Program-made: the position numbers and the translations under genes
NCBI RefSeq assembly: GCF_013408925.1
Contig: NZ_JACCAB010000001.1
Coordinates: 1,984,001-2,048,000 of the forward strand
Source of the DNA: Pedococcus badiiscoriae
GTDB taxonomy: Bacteria > Actinomycetota > Actinomycetes > Actinomycetales > Dermatophilaceae
Reading direction: 5' to 3'
DNA length: 64,000 nt
In this document: one piece after another, positions 46,398 through 57,814 of the stretch
How positions within the stretch are numbered: position 1 is the stretch's first letter
How the letters are laid out: every line of letters begins with the position of its first letter
The notes under the pieces: generated by a model
The model's input: the letters and a program-made list of their open reading frames with translations, nothing else
Told to the model about the DNA's origin: nothing
Database searches by the model: none

Positions 46398-47381
46398 ATG
46401 GCCATTCCCGTCGTCCTGGACGTCGACACGGGGGTCGACGACGCCTGCGCCCTGCTGCTCGCAGCTCTGCACCCCGCGCTCGACCTGCGTGCCGTGACCT
46501 GCGTGGGGGGCAATGCGGCGGTCGACCCGGTCGTCGCCAACACCCTGACCGTGCTGGATGCGGCGGGACGCGCGGACGTCCCCGTGGCCAGAGGCGCCGA
46601 ACGCCCCCTGCTGGAAGCACCGGTCGACGCGAGGCACGTCCACGGCCATGACGGGATGGGCGACCTCGACTGGGCCAGGTCCGAGCGTGCCCCGGACCCG
46701 CGCCATGCGGTCGAGCTGCTCCGCGACGTGCTCGACGAGGCTGCCGCTCACGCCGACGATGCCCATCGGGTCACGCTCATCCCGCTCGCGCCACTGACGA
46801 ACATCGCGCTGCTGCTGCGGACCTATCCCAGTGCTGCCAAGGGGATTCGCGAGATCGTGTTCATGGGCGGAGCGGCTCACGTCGGCAACGCGACGGCGTC
46901 GGCGGAGTTCAACGTCTTCCACGACCCCGAGGCCGCGGCCGTGGTGTTGGACGCCTGTGCCGAGCTCGACATCCCCGTCACGATGTACGGCCTCGACGTG
47001 TTCTACGCGCCGCGAGTCAGCCTCGAGACGGCTCGCACCCTGGCGGCGCCGGGTGGCCACGACGCGGCTGAGCTGGCCGGACGCCTCATCGAGTTCCAGT
47101 GCCAGCGGTTCGGCTCCCCGGACGCGACGATCGGCGACGCGGGAGCGGTCTGCGCCGTCCTCGAACCGGCCGGGGTCCGCCGCGAGCAGCTCCCTGTGCG
47201 GGTCGAGCTGGCGGGCACCTGGTCGCGCGGTCGCACGATCGTCGACCGACGGGACTGGTCGGGTGACCTCTCGCACGACCCCCACGGGCAGGCCCCGGCC
47301 AGCATCGACGTCTGCCTCGAGGTCGACGCGCAGCGCTACGCGACCCTGTGGCTCGACACGGTCAGCGGCGGGATGCGCTGA
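46398..47381 (+). CDS. Nucleoside hydrolase
   Basis: Cleaves the N-glycosidic bond of nucleosides, releasing ribose. The 327 residues begin with the metal motif VVLDVDTGVDDACALLLAAL (four aspartates), then CVGGNAAVDPVVANTL, and the family block HGHDGMGDLDW, LIPLAPLTNIALLLRT, and FMGGAAHVGNATASAEFNVF in part. ATG 46398 is the natural start. It overlaps the ribokinase-like gene by one base, a direct route from nucleoside to ribose phosphate. Divergent from the GH3 lipoprotein. Confidence 0.93.
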   Translation: MAIPVVLDVDTGVDDACALLLAALHPALDLRAVTCVGGNAAVDPVVANTLTVLDAAGRADVPVARGAERPLLEAPVDARHVHGHDGMGDLDWARSERAPDPRHAVELLRDVLDEAAAHADDAHRVTLIPLAPLTNIALLLRTYPSAAKGIREIVFMGGAAHVGNATASAEFNVFHDPEAAAVVLDACAELDIPVTMYGLDVFYAPRVSLETARTLAAPGGHDAAELAGRLIEFQCQRFGSPDATIGDAGAVCAVLEPAGVRREQLPVRVELAGTWSRGRTIVDRRDWSGDLSHDPHGQAPASIDVCLEVDAQRYATLWLDTVSGGMR

Positions 47382-48265
47382 TGGGGCTGGTGGTCGTCCT
47401 GGGCTCGCTCAACGTCGATCTCGTCGCCGCGGTGGAGCGCCACCCGGGACCGGGCGAAACCGTCCTCGCCGACGGCCCGCTGCACCGCCTGGCCGGGGGT
47501 AAGGGCGGCAACCAGGCGGTCGCTGCCGCAGCGGCCGGCGCCGAGGTGCGGTTCCTCGGGGCGGTCGGCTCCGACGACGCGGGCCAGGCCTACCTCCACC
47601 GCCTGCGGTCGCTGGGCATCGACGTGTCGGGAGTCCGGGTCGTCGACGGCAGTCCCACCGGTCAGGCCTGGATCACGGTCGATGAGCACGGCGAGAACTC
47701 CATCGTCGTCATCCCGGGCGCCAATGCCTACGTCACAGCCGATGACCCGGCCCGCGACCCGGCCGATGACCCGGCCGATGACTTCGCCGACCACCTGGCA
47801 GGGCAGCTGGCCGAGCTCGGGCAGGGCGACGTCCTGCTGCTCCAGCTCGAGGTGCCGCTGCGCACCGTTGCGGCTGCCGCTCGCGCCGCCCACGGGCGTG
47901 GGGCACGCGTGGTCCTCAACGCCGCCCCGTATGCCGCCCTGCCGCGAGATGTCGTGGCCCTTGCCGACCCGCTCGTGGTCAACGAGCACGAGGCGCTCCA
48001 GCTGGCCGACAGTGATGCCGCCCCCGCGTCGTTGCTCGTGACCTTCGGCGCAGCGGGGTGCAGCTGGGACGGGGAGCGGTCACCCGGCATACCGGTTGAT
48101 GCCGCGGACGTGCTGGACACGACGGGGGCCGGCGACGCGTTCTGCGGTGCGTTGGCCGCGGCACTGGCCGCGGGGGCGACGCGGCACGACGCGGTCAGGG
48201 CAGCCAGCGAGGCAGGGGCGGCAGCCGTGCGGCACCGCGGCGCCCAGCCTGACCCCGACCTCTGA
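47381..48265 (+). CDS. Ribokinase-like PfkB sugar kinase
   Basis: A 294-residue PfkB kinase: GSLNVDLVAAVERHPGPGET, the substrate motif GGKGGNQAVAAAAAGA, LQLEVPLRTV, VLNAAPYAAL and the ATP/anion-hole motif LDTTGAGDAFCGALAAAL. It most resembles ribokinase. An unusual Asp/Pro/Ala insert (near residue 125, DPARDPADDPADDFADH) arose from a short repeat and is absent from typical ribokinases. The overlap with the nucleoside hydrolase suggests phosphorylation of the ribose it releases. Confidence 0.9.
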   Translation: MGLVVVLGSLNVDLVAAVERHPGPGETVLADGPLHRLAGGKGGNQAVAAAAAGAEVRFLGAVGSDDAGQAYLHRLRSLGIDVSGVRVVDGSPTGQAWITVDEHGENSIVVIPGANAYVTADDPARDPADDPADDFADHLAGQLAELGQGDVLLLQLEVPLRTVAAAARAAHGRGARVVLNAAPYAALPRDVVALADPLVVNEHEALQLADSDAAPASLLVTFGAAGCSWDGERSPGIPVDAADVLDTTGAGDAFCGALAAALAAGATRHDAVRAASEAGAAAVRHRGAQPDPDL

Positions 48266-48296
48266 CGCCACCCTCTGACGCCACCCTCTGACCCGG

Positions 48297-48338
48297 TCGA
48301 TGTAAACCCGCCGGGGATCCCCGGCGCGTTTACATCGA
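48297..48338. repeat. TCGATGTAAA-type palindromic element, copy 2
   Basis: TCGATGTAAAC at the left pairs with GTTTACATCGA at the right, and GCCGGGG with CCCCGGC at the tip; two internal bases mismatch. It lies between convergent genes (the ribokinase-like gene and the M15-like gene). A direct duplication of CTCTGACGCCACC precedes it at about 48260-48288. Confidence 0.8.
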
Positions 48339-48350
48339 ACGAGGGAAGGG

Positions 48351-49052
48351 CTAGAGGACCGAGACGTGCACGTGGTCGTAGTGGTTGGCGGTGGGGCTGC
48401 CCCGGTCGGCCATGCCCTGCCAGCTGCCGCCGCCGGGATACCAGATGCGCTGACGCCAGATGAGGTACTTGATGTTCAGGGTGCCGGCGTTGGCCTGCAG
48501 GAAGCTGGCGATCTCGTTGCCCTGCGCCGTGCCGCACATGATGTCGACGGCGTGACCGGTGCCGTGGTCCCCGGGGTCGCCGGGGCGGTAGCCGCCGAAC
48601 GGACCGGCTCCGGGGAACTGCTTCGTGACGGCGTTGATGACGGCGATCGCGTTGGGCGTCATGCCGCCGACGTTGCTGAGGCCGGCGCGGGAGGTGTCCC
48701 GCGAGACGGCCGAGGTGCTGCGTGCTGCCCGGGCGGTGCTGGAGGCCTTGCTCGTCGGCCGCACCGGCTGCGCGGTGAACCCGATGACGCCGTAGCGGGT
48801 GACCCTCGCCGGCGCCGACACTGGCTCGGCGCGCGCCTCGACCGGGGGCCGGACCTGTGCGGCCGTCAGCTCGAGGACCTGCGGCCCGGGAGGCGCCGCG
48901 AAGGCGACGGCCACCCCGAGGGCCGAGGCGATCAGGCCCAGACCCTTGACGGCCGTCCCGAGGCTCGGGCGACGCAGGCCCGACAGGACCGCGGAGCGGC
49001 GGGTCCTGGTGGCGCGATGGCGGCCCGAGCCGGTGGAGTGAGGGGAACGCAT
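48351..49052 (-). CDS. Secreted M15-like peptidase-fold protein
   Basis: A 233-residue exported protein. A basic N-terminus and hydrophobic segment (about 37-57, LGLIASALGVAVAFAAP) precede a 90-residue disordered Ala/Ser/Arg linker. The C-terminal 100 residues show the D-Ala-D-Ala carboxypeptidase-like metal motifs GTGHAVDIMC (His-x3-Asp) and ANHYDHVHVSVL (terminal His pair). This architecture, with the domain at the extreme C-terminus, is common in actinobacterial secreted proteins resembling the mycobacterial 'ARB_07466-like' domain. It probably acts on peptidoglycan. ATG 49052 is the likely start. Confidence 0.85.
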   Translation of the reverse strand: MRSPHSTGSGRHRATRTRRSAVLSGLRRPSLGTAVKGLGLIASALGVAVAFAAPPGPQVLELTAAQVRPPVEARAEPVSAPARVTRYGVIGFTAQPVRPTSKASSTARAARSTSAVSRDTSRAGLSNVGGMTPNAIAVINAVTKQFPGAGPFGGYRPGDPGDHGTGHAVDIMCGTAQGNEIASFLQANAGTLNIKYLIWRQRIWYPGGGSWQGMADRGSPTANHYDHVHVSVL

Positions 49053-49113
49053 TGCCGCCGAGGATACGAGGTGGTCACGGCGTGGGGCCAGTTCCTGACC
49101 GCCCCCTCCGCGA

Positions 49114-49155
49114 GTCGATGTAAACACGCCGGGAATCACCGGTGTTTACATCGAC
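49114..49155. repeat. TCGATGTAAA-type palindromic element, copy 3
   Basis: Left arm GTCGATGTAAACAC with GCCGG, centre GAATCA, right arm CCGG then TGTTTACATCGAC. It shares centre GAATCA with copy 1. It follows the stop of the minus-strand methyltransferase-like gene and precedes the M15-like start. Confidence 0.8.
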
Positions 49156-49192
49156 CGGGGGAGAGGGGAGGGGGAGGGACAGGGGCGGGAGG

Positions 49193-50425
49193 TCAGGCGG
49201 GGCGCACGATGATAGCCACCTGGTTGCTGCGCACCCGCGTCAGGATCACGACCGCCTCCTGGGTGCCCTTGGCCGGCAGCCTCAGCTGGCGCCGCAGCAG
49301 GTCGGCGTCGACGCTGACCCCGCGCTTCTTGATGGTCAGCCGGTCGATGCCGTGGTCGCGGAGCCAGCCACGCAGGGCCTTGACGTTGAACGGCATCGCC
49401 TCCACCACGGCATACCTCTTGGCGAAGGGGACGTCGACGGACCGGCTCGACCCGACGTAACCCACTCCGGCGTCGAGCTCGGCCCCGTCGGTCGCCGCCG
49501 TGAGCGCCCCCACGAGGCCAGCACGCAGCACGGCCTTGTCGGGTTCGTAGAGCCAAGCCCCGACGGCGGCGAGGTTCTGCAGCGGGGGAGCGACGCCGTC
49601 CCCGTCCGCTTCGGTGACGACCACGGCAGGCCCGGAGGCGCGCAGCACCGCGGCGGTGCGACCGGCCGTCCGGACCAGTGGTCCCCACCAGACGACGCAT
49701 TCGACGACGTCGCCGTCCCAGGAGGTCCACTGCGCCTCGGCGCCCGGGGGCACGGCCGCGTGCGGGAAGCCGGGGCTCAGCTTGGCCCCGGTTGCGGGCA
49801 GCGCGCGGGCCACCTCCTGGACCGTGGTCCAGCTGGGTGAGATCTCGGCGAGGTTGAAGACCCTCCGGGTGCGACCGGTCACGTCGGCCACGCCGGGCGT
49901 CCGTCGGGCCGGGTCGAGCCACGCCCCGACGCCACGCGCACCCTCACCCAACGGGGCGGTGAACTCCTCCACCAGCCCTTGGTATGCCGTGGAGTCCGGC
50001 CAGTGCCGCAGGTTCACCGCCGCGATCCCCGCGGTCACCTCGTCGGCGTCGATGGCTCTGACCCGCAGGTCGAGGCCTGCCATCGCCATGGCGTCCGAGC
50101 CGATGCCACACCCGAGGTCGTACACGGTGTGGATGCCCGCGGCCCGGAAGCGCTGGGCGTGCTGGGCAGCTACCGCGAGCCGGGTCGCCTGTTCCAGGCC
50201 GTCGGAGGTGAGCACCATGCCGCGGGCGAACTCGCCGAACTTGTCCTGGCCCTTGGCGCGCAACCGGGCCTGGTTCAGCGCGGCGGCGACGAGGTCGGGC
50301 TCGAAGCCGGCGTCCCGCAAGCGCTGCTGCAGCGCCAGCGCGCCCGCCTCGTCGTACGGGGGGAGGGACTGCAGCAGGCCCCAGCCCTCGCCGGTGGTCA
50401 GCCGTCGCAGCAGAGCCAGGTCCAT
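49193..50425 (-). CDS. Class I SAM methyltransferase-like protein with THUMP-like C-terminus
   Basis: A 410-residue protein. Residues 1-80 are helical (LLRRLTTGEGWGLLQSLPPY). The Rossmann core starts near 93 with VYDLGCGIGSDAMAMA, RAIDADEVTAGIAAVN and AWLDPARRT. The C-terminal part (about 295-410) has the THUMP-like features LYEPDKAVLRAGL and IKKRGVSVDADLLRRQLRL. Proteins of this group carry an RNA-type methyltransferase core; substrate unknown. ATG 50425 or 50434 may start it. A nine-base tandem repeat lies just upstream. Confidence 0.85.
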   Translation of the reverse strand: MDLALLRRLTTGEGWGLLQSLPPYDEAGALALQQRLRDAGFEPDLVAAALNQARLRAKGQDKFGEFARGMVLTSDGLEQATRLAVAAQHAQRFRAAGIHTVYDLGCGIGSDAMAMAGLDLRVRAIDADEVTAGIAAVNLRHWPDSTAYQGLVEEFTAPLGEGARGVGAWLDPARRTPGVADVTGRTRRVFNLAEISPSWTTVQEVARALPATGAKLSPGFPHAAVPPGAEAQWTSWDGDVVECVVWWGPLVRTAGRTAAVLRASGPAVVVTEADGDGVAPPLQNLAAVGAWLYEPDKAVLRAGLVGALTAATDGAELDAGVGYVGSSRSVDVPFAKRYAVVEAMPFNVKALRGWLRDHGIDRLTIKKRGVSVDADLLRRQLRLPAKGTQEAVVILTRVRSNQVAIIVRPA

Positions 50426-50460
50426 GCCCGGCATTCTGTCGTACGGCGGGTGCTGACCGG

Positions 50461-50496
50461 GCCATGCGGGCCATGCGGGCCATGCGGGCCATGCGG
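50461..50496. repeat. Nine-base tandem repeat GCCATGCGG x4
   Basis: Four perfect copies of GCCATGCGG lie between the methyltransferase-like start and the GNAT stop. Its core resembles the GGCCATGG units at 27961. Confidence 0.85.
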
Positions 50497-50505
50497 GGCA
50501 GCGGG

Positions 50506-51327
50506 CTAGGGGCGCCGCCATTCGTAGGGGGTGGTCGTCGAGACCTTGAGGAAGCCCGATCGCTCGAGGATGGGACGGGAGAACTCCGTCGAGTCGCTGT
50601 TGATGTAGCGCTTGCCGCGGGCGATGGCCGAACGCGCCCTGGCGGAGGTCAGCGCCCGGTAGATCCCGCGTCCGCGGAACGCGGGTCGGGTGGCGCCGCC
50701 CCAGATGCCGGCGAACTCGGTCCCGGCGACGGGTTCGAGGCGCCCGGCGCTGACGATCGTGCCGTCGTGCTCGGCGACCCACATCTCCAGGTCGTCGCGC
50801 GTCCGCAGCCGGTTCAGGATCTCATCCGCCCGGTCCTGCGCCTGCGCCTCGTCGTCGCCGAACACCTCGGCCTGCATCGCGCACATGGCCCGGACGTCGC
50901 CCTCCTCGGTGACCCGGCGGACGGTGACGCCTTCCGGCAACGGGACGTCCCCAGCCAGCAGCTGGGCCTCACCGATCATGATCGACTCCGGCTCGTCGGG
51001 GGTGAACCCGTGGGCGACGAGGGCGTCGTGCAGGCCCGGGGCGTGGTCGTGCCCGCGGGTCTTCCACTCGACCCGGGTGATCTCGGGCTTCACCAGGTAG
51101 TGCTCGAGGGCCTGCTCCACGAGCAGCGCGACCGAGTCTCGGGTGGCTGGACCGTCGTCGGTGTCCAGGCTCCGGTAGGTGATGAAGCCGCGCCCACCCA
51201 TGAACGTCGCGAGCACGAGCGGCCCGAGCCGGGCGGTGTCCAGGGACGAGGTCACCTCGCGCTCCTCGCGCAGCTGCGCGTCGTAGGCTCGCAGGAGCGC
51301 GGCGGAGGTCTCGTGGGTGTCGGTCAC
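50506..51327 (-). CDS. GNAT acetyltransferase with N-terminal extension
   Basis: A 273-residue protein: residues 1-130 form a partly degenerate first domain (AALLRAYDAQLREEREVTSS, FMGGRGFITYRSL), and 135-273 form a full GNAT with motif A TRPAFRGRGIYRALTSARARS, then NSDSTEFSRPILERSGFLKV. This layout is found in a group of actinobacterial two-part acetyltransferases of unknown substrate. GTG 51327 was chosen. It is divergent from groES; the CIRCE-promoter lies about 100 bases upstream of its start. Confidence 0.86.
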   Translation of the reverse strand: MTDTHETSAALLRAYDAQLREEREVTSSLDTARLGPLVLATFMGGRGFITYRSLDTDDGPATRDSVALLVEQALEHYLVKPEITRVEWKTRGHDHAPGLHDALVAHGFTPDEPESIMIGEAQLLAGDVPLPEGVTVRRVTEEGDVRAMCAMQAEVFGDDEAQAQDRADEILNRLRTRDDLEMWVAEHDGTIVSAGRLEPVAGTEFAGIWGGATRPAFRGRGIYRALTSARARSAIARGKRYINSDSTEFSRPILERSGFLKVSTTTPYEWRRP

Positions 51328-51424
51328 GCTGCTGACCCTGCCTCCCGCGGACCGCGCTCGGCAACTGGTTTGTCCGTCCCCCAGGCGTTGTCCGTCCGCT
51401 CGTGGCGAACGCAACGGACAATCT

Positions 51425-51451
51425 CTGGCACTCGAGTTGACCGAGTGCTAA
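51425..51451. promoter_or_regulatory. CIRCE element 1 of groES-groEL
   Basis: CTGGCACTC - nine-base spacer - GAGTGCTAA, the HrcA operator consensus with one deviation in the first arm. It overlaps the presumed -35 (TTGACC at 51437-51442). Confidence 0.92.
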
Positions 51452-51466
51452 CCGCGAGCCTAGATT
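51437..51466 (+). promoter_or_regulatory. groES promoter
   Basis: TTGACC (51437-51442), 18-base spacer, TAGATT (51461-51466). The -35 sits inside CIRCE 1 and the -10 just before CIRCE 2, so HrcA would block polymerase directly. About 150 bases of leader precede the GTG of groES. Confidence 0.75.
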
Positions 51467-51470
51467 TGCG

Positions 51471-51497
51471 TTGGCACTCCGGTTCGCCGAGTGCTAA
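51471..51497. promoter_or_regulatory. CIRCE element 2 of groES-groEL
   Basis: TTGGCACTC - nine-base spacer CGGTTCGCC - GAGTGCTAA, located just downstream of the -10. It is separated from the first CIRCE by a 46-base offset. Confidence 0.92.
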
Positions 51498-51616
51498 CGC
51501 AGCCAGTCGGTCGATCCCCGCGACGGCGACCGCCAGGCCGTGACCTCAGCACCACAGCACCAAGCACCACCATCCACCTGTCCAACTTCGACATTCCCGA
51601 AGGGGAGGTCATCATC

Positions 51617-51910
51617 GTGTCGGTTTCCATCAAGCCGCTCGAAGACCGCATCGTCGTCAAGTCCGTCGAGGCCGAGCAGACCACCGCGTCTGGCCTCGTC
51701 ATCCCGGACACCGCGAAGGAGAAGCCCCAGGAGGGCGAGGTCCTCGCGATCGGTCCTGGCCGGATCGACGACCACGGCAACCGCGTCCCGCTCGACGTCA
51801 CCGTCGGCGACCGGGTCATCTACAGCAAGTACGGCGGCACCGAGATCAAGCACGGCGGCGAGGAGTACCTCATCCTCTCCGCCCGCGACATCCTCGCCAT
51901 CGTCGGCTGA
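51617..51910 (+). CDS. groES: Co-chaperonin GroES
   Basis: A 97-residue heptameric lid of the chaperonin. It has [20 protein letters not shown], the mobile loop [38 protein letters not shown] and [19 protein letters not shown] 51617 has a GGGGAGG site nine bases upstream. The frame is open further back, but this start gives the canonical protein. It precedes groEL by about 100 bases that contain a very stable hairpin. Doubly CIRCE-controlled. Confidence 0.97.
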   Translation: MSVSIKPLEDRIVVKSVEAEQTTASGLVIPDTAKEKPQEGEVLAIGPGRIDDHGNRVPLDVTVGDRVIYSKYGGTEIKHGGEEYLILSARDILAIVG

Positions 51911-51927
51911 GCATCCGCACCGCGTGA

Positions 51928-51973
51928 GCAACGTGCCCTGTATGCCGGCCTGCCGGCATACAGGGCACGTTGC
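51928..51973. repeat. 22-base perfect inverted repeat between groES and groEL
   Basis: Arms 51928-51949 and 51952-51973 pair perfectly around a two-base centre CT. Each arm contains one copy of the window's over-represented heptamer (GTATGCC, then GGCATAC). It lies in the intercistronic gap, so it may cause partial termination or fix transcript ends and thereby set the groES:groEL ratio. Confidence 0.85.
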
Positions 51974-51999
51974 CTTCAATCCCTGTACTCCACTGCTAG

Positions 52000-53628
<1,629 letters not shown>

Positions 53629-53678
53629 CCGAGGCAGCTGTGCCTGACGCCCGGCCCTGAGCCGCGCGGCACACCTCA

Positions 53679-53712
53679 CGAAGGCCCGTCCCCCCGAGGG
53701 GACGGGCCTTCG
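53679..53712. terminator. groEL terminator
   Basis: A perfect 15-base inverted repeat CGAAGGCCCGTCCCC with loop CCGA, 50 bases after the stop. Confidence 0.87.
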
Positions 53713-53783
53713 TCGTGCCGCGGTCGGCATACGATGCGAAAAGCGCGGTCGTGCAAAAGCAGGTGCGCAGAGCGAGGTGGGCC

Positions 53784-55322
53784 ATGGCGGATCGGTTCGC
53801 CGAACCTCCCAGCTTCGACGAGTACGTCGTGGCGCGGGGTGCCGACCTGCTGCGGACGGCCTGGCTGCTGGTCGGGGACGACCGTGGCGCCGAGGACCTC
53901 GTCCGAGCCACGCTGGTGCGCAGCTGGCCGCAGTGGCACCACCTGTCCGACGTCGGCGCCGGGTCCTACGACGCGGAGCTGCGCAGATCGCTCGTGGCGA
54001 CGTACCTGCGGCGCCGGTGGCGGCCCCGTGGCCAGGAGGAGCCCGACCGGAAGCGTGGCCAGGACCCGCGTGCCGGACCCGGTGGCGCGCGCGCCCCGGC
54101 CTCCGGTCCGCCGACGAAGGCGGACGTGCTCCGGGCGCTCGACCGGCTGTCCCGTCGCGAGCGCGCGGTCCTCGTGCTGTGGTCCTTCGACGGCCTCAGC
54201 GAGGCCCAGGTCGCCGATGCGCTCGACGAGGGGGTCGCGGCGGTCCACCGTCACCGCGTCCACGCCCTCGAGACCGTCCTGACCGACCTCGCCCTCGACG
54301 AGGACGGCCTGCGGGCGACCCTCGCGGACTTGCCGCCGCAGGACCCGTCCGTCGACGGCCTCGTCGGCCGGCCGAGGTCGTATGCCGGGTGGAGGCGGGG
54401 TGTGCGCGGCTGGGCCCTGGCCGGGGCCGGCCTGGTGGCCGTGGCCCTCGTGGGCGGCCTGGTGTCGCGAGGGGGTGATGGCGGGCTGGTCCCGAGTCCG
54501 GGGCCCTCGCAACCAGTGGCGCTGGCCTGTCGGACGTCCTTCGGGCCGCCGACGCCGCCCGTCGTGCCGAGCGGGCCGCTCAGCCTGGCCGTCGCCGCCG
54601 TGCTCGTCTGCGCCCAGACCGACGAGGGGTCGGTCTGGATCGGCTCCCTGCCGCCCGACGCCCCCGTCAGCGCGCCCCTTGCGGTCGACTCGCTCGTGCT
54701 GCGCCCGCGCACGGGCGGGACTGAGTGCGCCCCGCTCCCGCAGGGCCCGGCCTTCCGACTGGTGCTGCAGCGCAAGGACGGCAGCATCACGACGTATGCG
54801 AACGAAGGCATGGCCTGCAACGGCTGGCCGGCGCTGGCGAGCTACTACGTCGCGCTGGCCGAGCAGTCGGCCGACCCGGGACCGGGCCCGGCCGAGACCA
54901 CCAACCCGTTCCTCGGGTGCCCGTCGCTGCTCGGCAGGACCCGCGCCATCGCCAGCGTGACCCGCCCGAGCCTGCCGCGGGGGACGGTGCTGGAGAAGGC
55001 CACCGCCTGCCTGCACCCCCGACCGATGGCTACGACGGTGCCGCGGTACGTCGCCATCCGAGGGAACGTCCTGGGGGCCCCGCAGCTCGCCCAGCTCAAC
55101 GCCGACCTGGCCGCAGCGGGGTCGAGCCTGAGTCCCGGCAGCACGTGCACGACCGGGAGCTCCCTGTTCGTCGTGCGGGCGATGACCCGGCAGGGACGCC
55201 TCGTCGAGCTCAGCAGCGACTGCGCCGACCGCTTCACGGTCGACTGGCAGCCCAGGGACTCCTGGCCGGCCAGTGCCGAGACGCGCGGCATGCTGCACGC
55301 GCTGCTGACCGTGTCCCCGTGA
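53784..55322 (+). CDS. ECF-like sigma domain fused to membrane-anchored extracytoplasmic domain
   Basis: A 512-residue fusion. Residues 12-55 resemble sigma region 2 of the SigE-like actinobacterial ECF family (RTAWLLVGDDRGAEDLVRAT, then RSWPQWHHL). Residues 112-165 are region 4 with helix-turn-helix (LSRRERAVLVLWSFDGLSEA). A transmembrane helix spans about 207-228. The remaining 280 residues lie outside, with several Cys (ALACRTSF, TECAPL, MACNGW, LGCPSL, STCTTGS) and no known domain. ATG 53784 is preferred. In mycobacteria the equivalent locus downstream of groEL1 holds sigD. A self-sensing sigma factor is inferred. Confidence 0.82.
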   Translation: MADRFAEPPSFDEYVVARGADLLRTAWLLVGDDRGAEDLVRATLVRSWPQWHHLSDVGAGSYDAELRRSLVATYLRRRWRPRGQEEPDRKRGQDPRAGPGGARAPASGPPTKADVLRALDRLSRRERAVLVLWSFDGLSEAQVADALDEGVAAVHRHRVHALETVLTDLALDEDGLRATLADLPPQDPSVDGLVGRPRSYAGWRRGVRGWALAGAGLVAVALVGGLVSRGGDGGLVPSPGPSQPVALACRTSFGPPTPPVVPSGPLSLAVAAVLVCAQTDEGSVWIGSLPPDAPVSAPLAVDSLVLRPRTGGTECAPLPQGPAFRLVLQRKDGSITTYANEGMACNGWPALASYYVALAEQSADPGPGPAETTNPFLGCPSLLGRTRAIASVTRPSLPRGTVLEKATACLHPRPMATTVPRYVAIRGNVLGAPQLAQLNADLAAAGSSLSPGSTCTTGSSLFVVRAMTRQGRLVELSSDCADRFTVDWQPRDSWPASAETRGMLHALLTVSP

Positions 55323-55383
55323 GTGACCGGGTCGTGGTGGCCGGCGGGCGGCTCAGGCGTCGGGTAGTTCAGGCGACGGGAAC

Positions 55384-55620
55384 TCAGGCGTCGGTGACCA
55401 CGGTCAGCCGCTGGCCGGCATATCCGACGGTTTGGCCGGGGCGCACCTGCGCACCGCGACGCACCTCCACGGCGCCGTCGACGGTGACCTCGCCGAGCTC
55501 GATCACCGACCTCGCCATGGCCCCGTCGTCGACGACGCCGGCCAGCTTGAGCAGCTGCCCGAGCCGGATCGACTGGTCACGGATGGGGACCTCGAGGGGC
55601 GGTTCCAGGGGGCTGCTCAC
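55384..55620 (-). CDS. Small S4-domain RNA-binding protein
   Basis: A 78-residue protein consisting almost entirely of an S4 fold: RLGQLLKLAGVVDDGAMARSVIELGEVTVDGAVEVRRGAQVRPG. This YaaA/RlbA-like single-domain type binds structured RNA, perhaps ribosomal or tRNA. Its upstream neighbour on the same strand is whiB, 27 bases away. Short imperfect repeats of TCAGGCGTCGG lie just past its stop (about 55352-55395). Confidence 0.87.
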   Translation of the reverse strand: MSSPLEPPLEVPIRDQSIRLGQLLKLAGVVDDGAMARSVIELGEVTVDGAVEVRRGAQVRPGQTVGYAGQRLTVVTDA

Positions 55621-55647
55621 GCAGCCGAGTCTAGGTCCGTCGGTCGC

Positions 55648-55941
55648 TCAGCTGGCCGCGGGCACGGTGTGGCCCGCGTAGTACGCCTCGCGCTCGTCCT
55701 CGGTCATCGCGCCCCAGACGCCGTACGGCTCCCGAACCCGCAGCGCGTGCTCGCGGCACTGCTTGAGCACCGGGCAGGCCAGGCAGACTTCCTTGGCCTG
55801 GGAGTCACGCGACCGGCGAGCCGGCCCACGCTCCCCCTCGGGGTGGAAGAAGACCTCTGGGTTGATCTGGCGACAGGAACCGTCCAGCTGCCATTCCCAC
55901 AGGTCGGCAACCGGGCCTGGAAGCCGTGACAACTCAGCCAT
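55648..55941 (-). CDS. WhiB-family iron-sulfur regulator
   Basis: A 97-residue WhiB-like protein: four Cys at 23, 53, 56 and 62 in the C-xn-C-x2-C-x5-C arrangement that holds a [4Fe-4S] cluster, then GVWGAMTEDERE, the beta-turn that contacts sigma region 4 (the usual GVWGG has one change). It binds the housekeeping sigma factor. The locus next to guaB agrees with actinobacterial whiB genes (mycobacteria have whiB3 here), but a subtype is not assigned. Divergent from guaB. Confidence 0.94.
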   Translation of the reverse strand: MAELSRLPGPVADLWEWQLDGSCRQINPEVFFHPEGERGPARRSRDSQAKEVCLACPVLKQCREHALRVREPYGVWGAMTEDEREAYYAGHTVPAAS

Positions 55942-57814
<1,873 letters not shown>

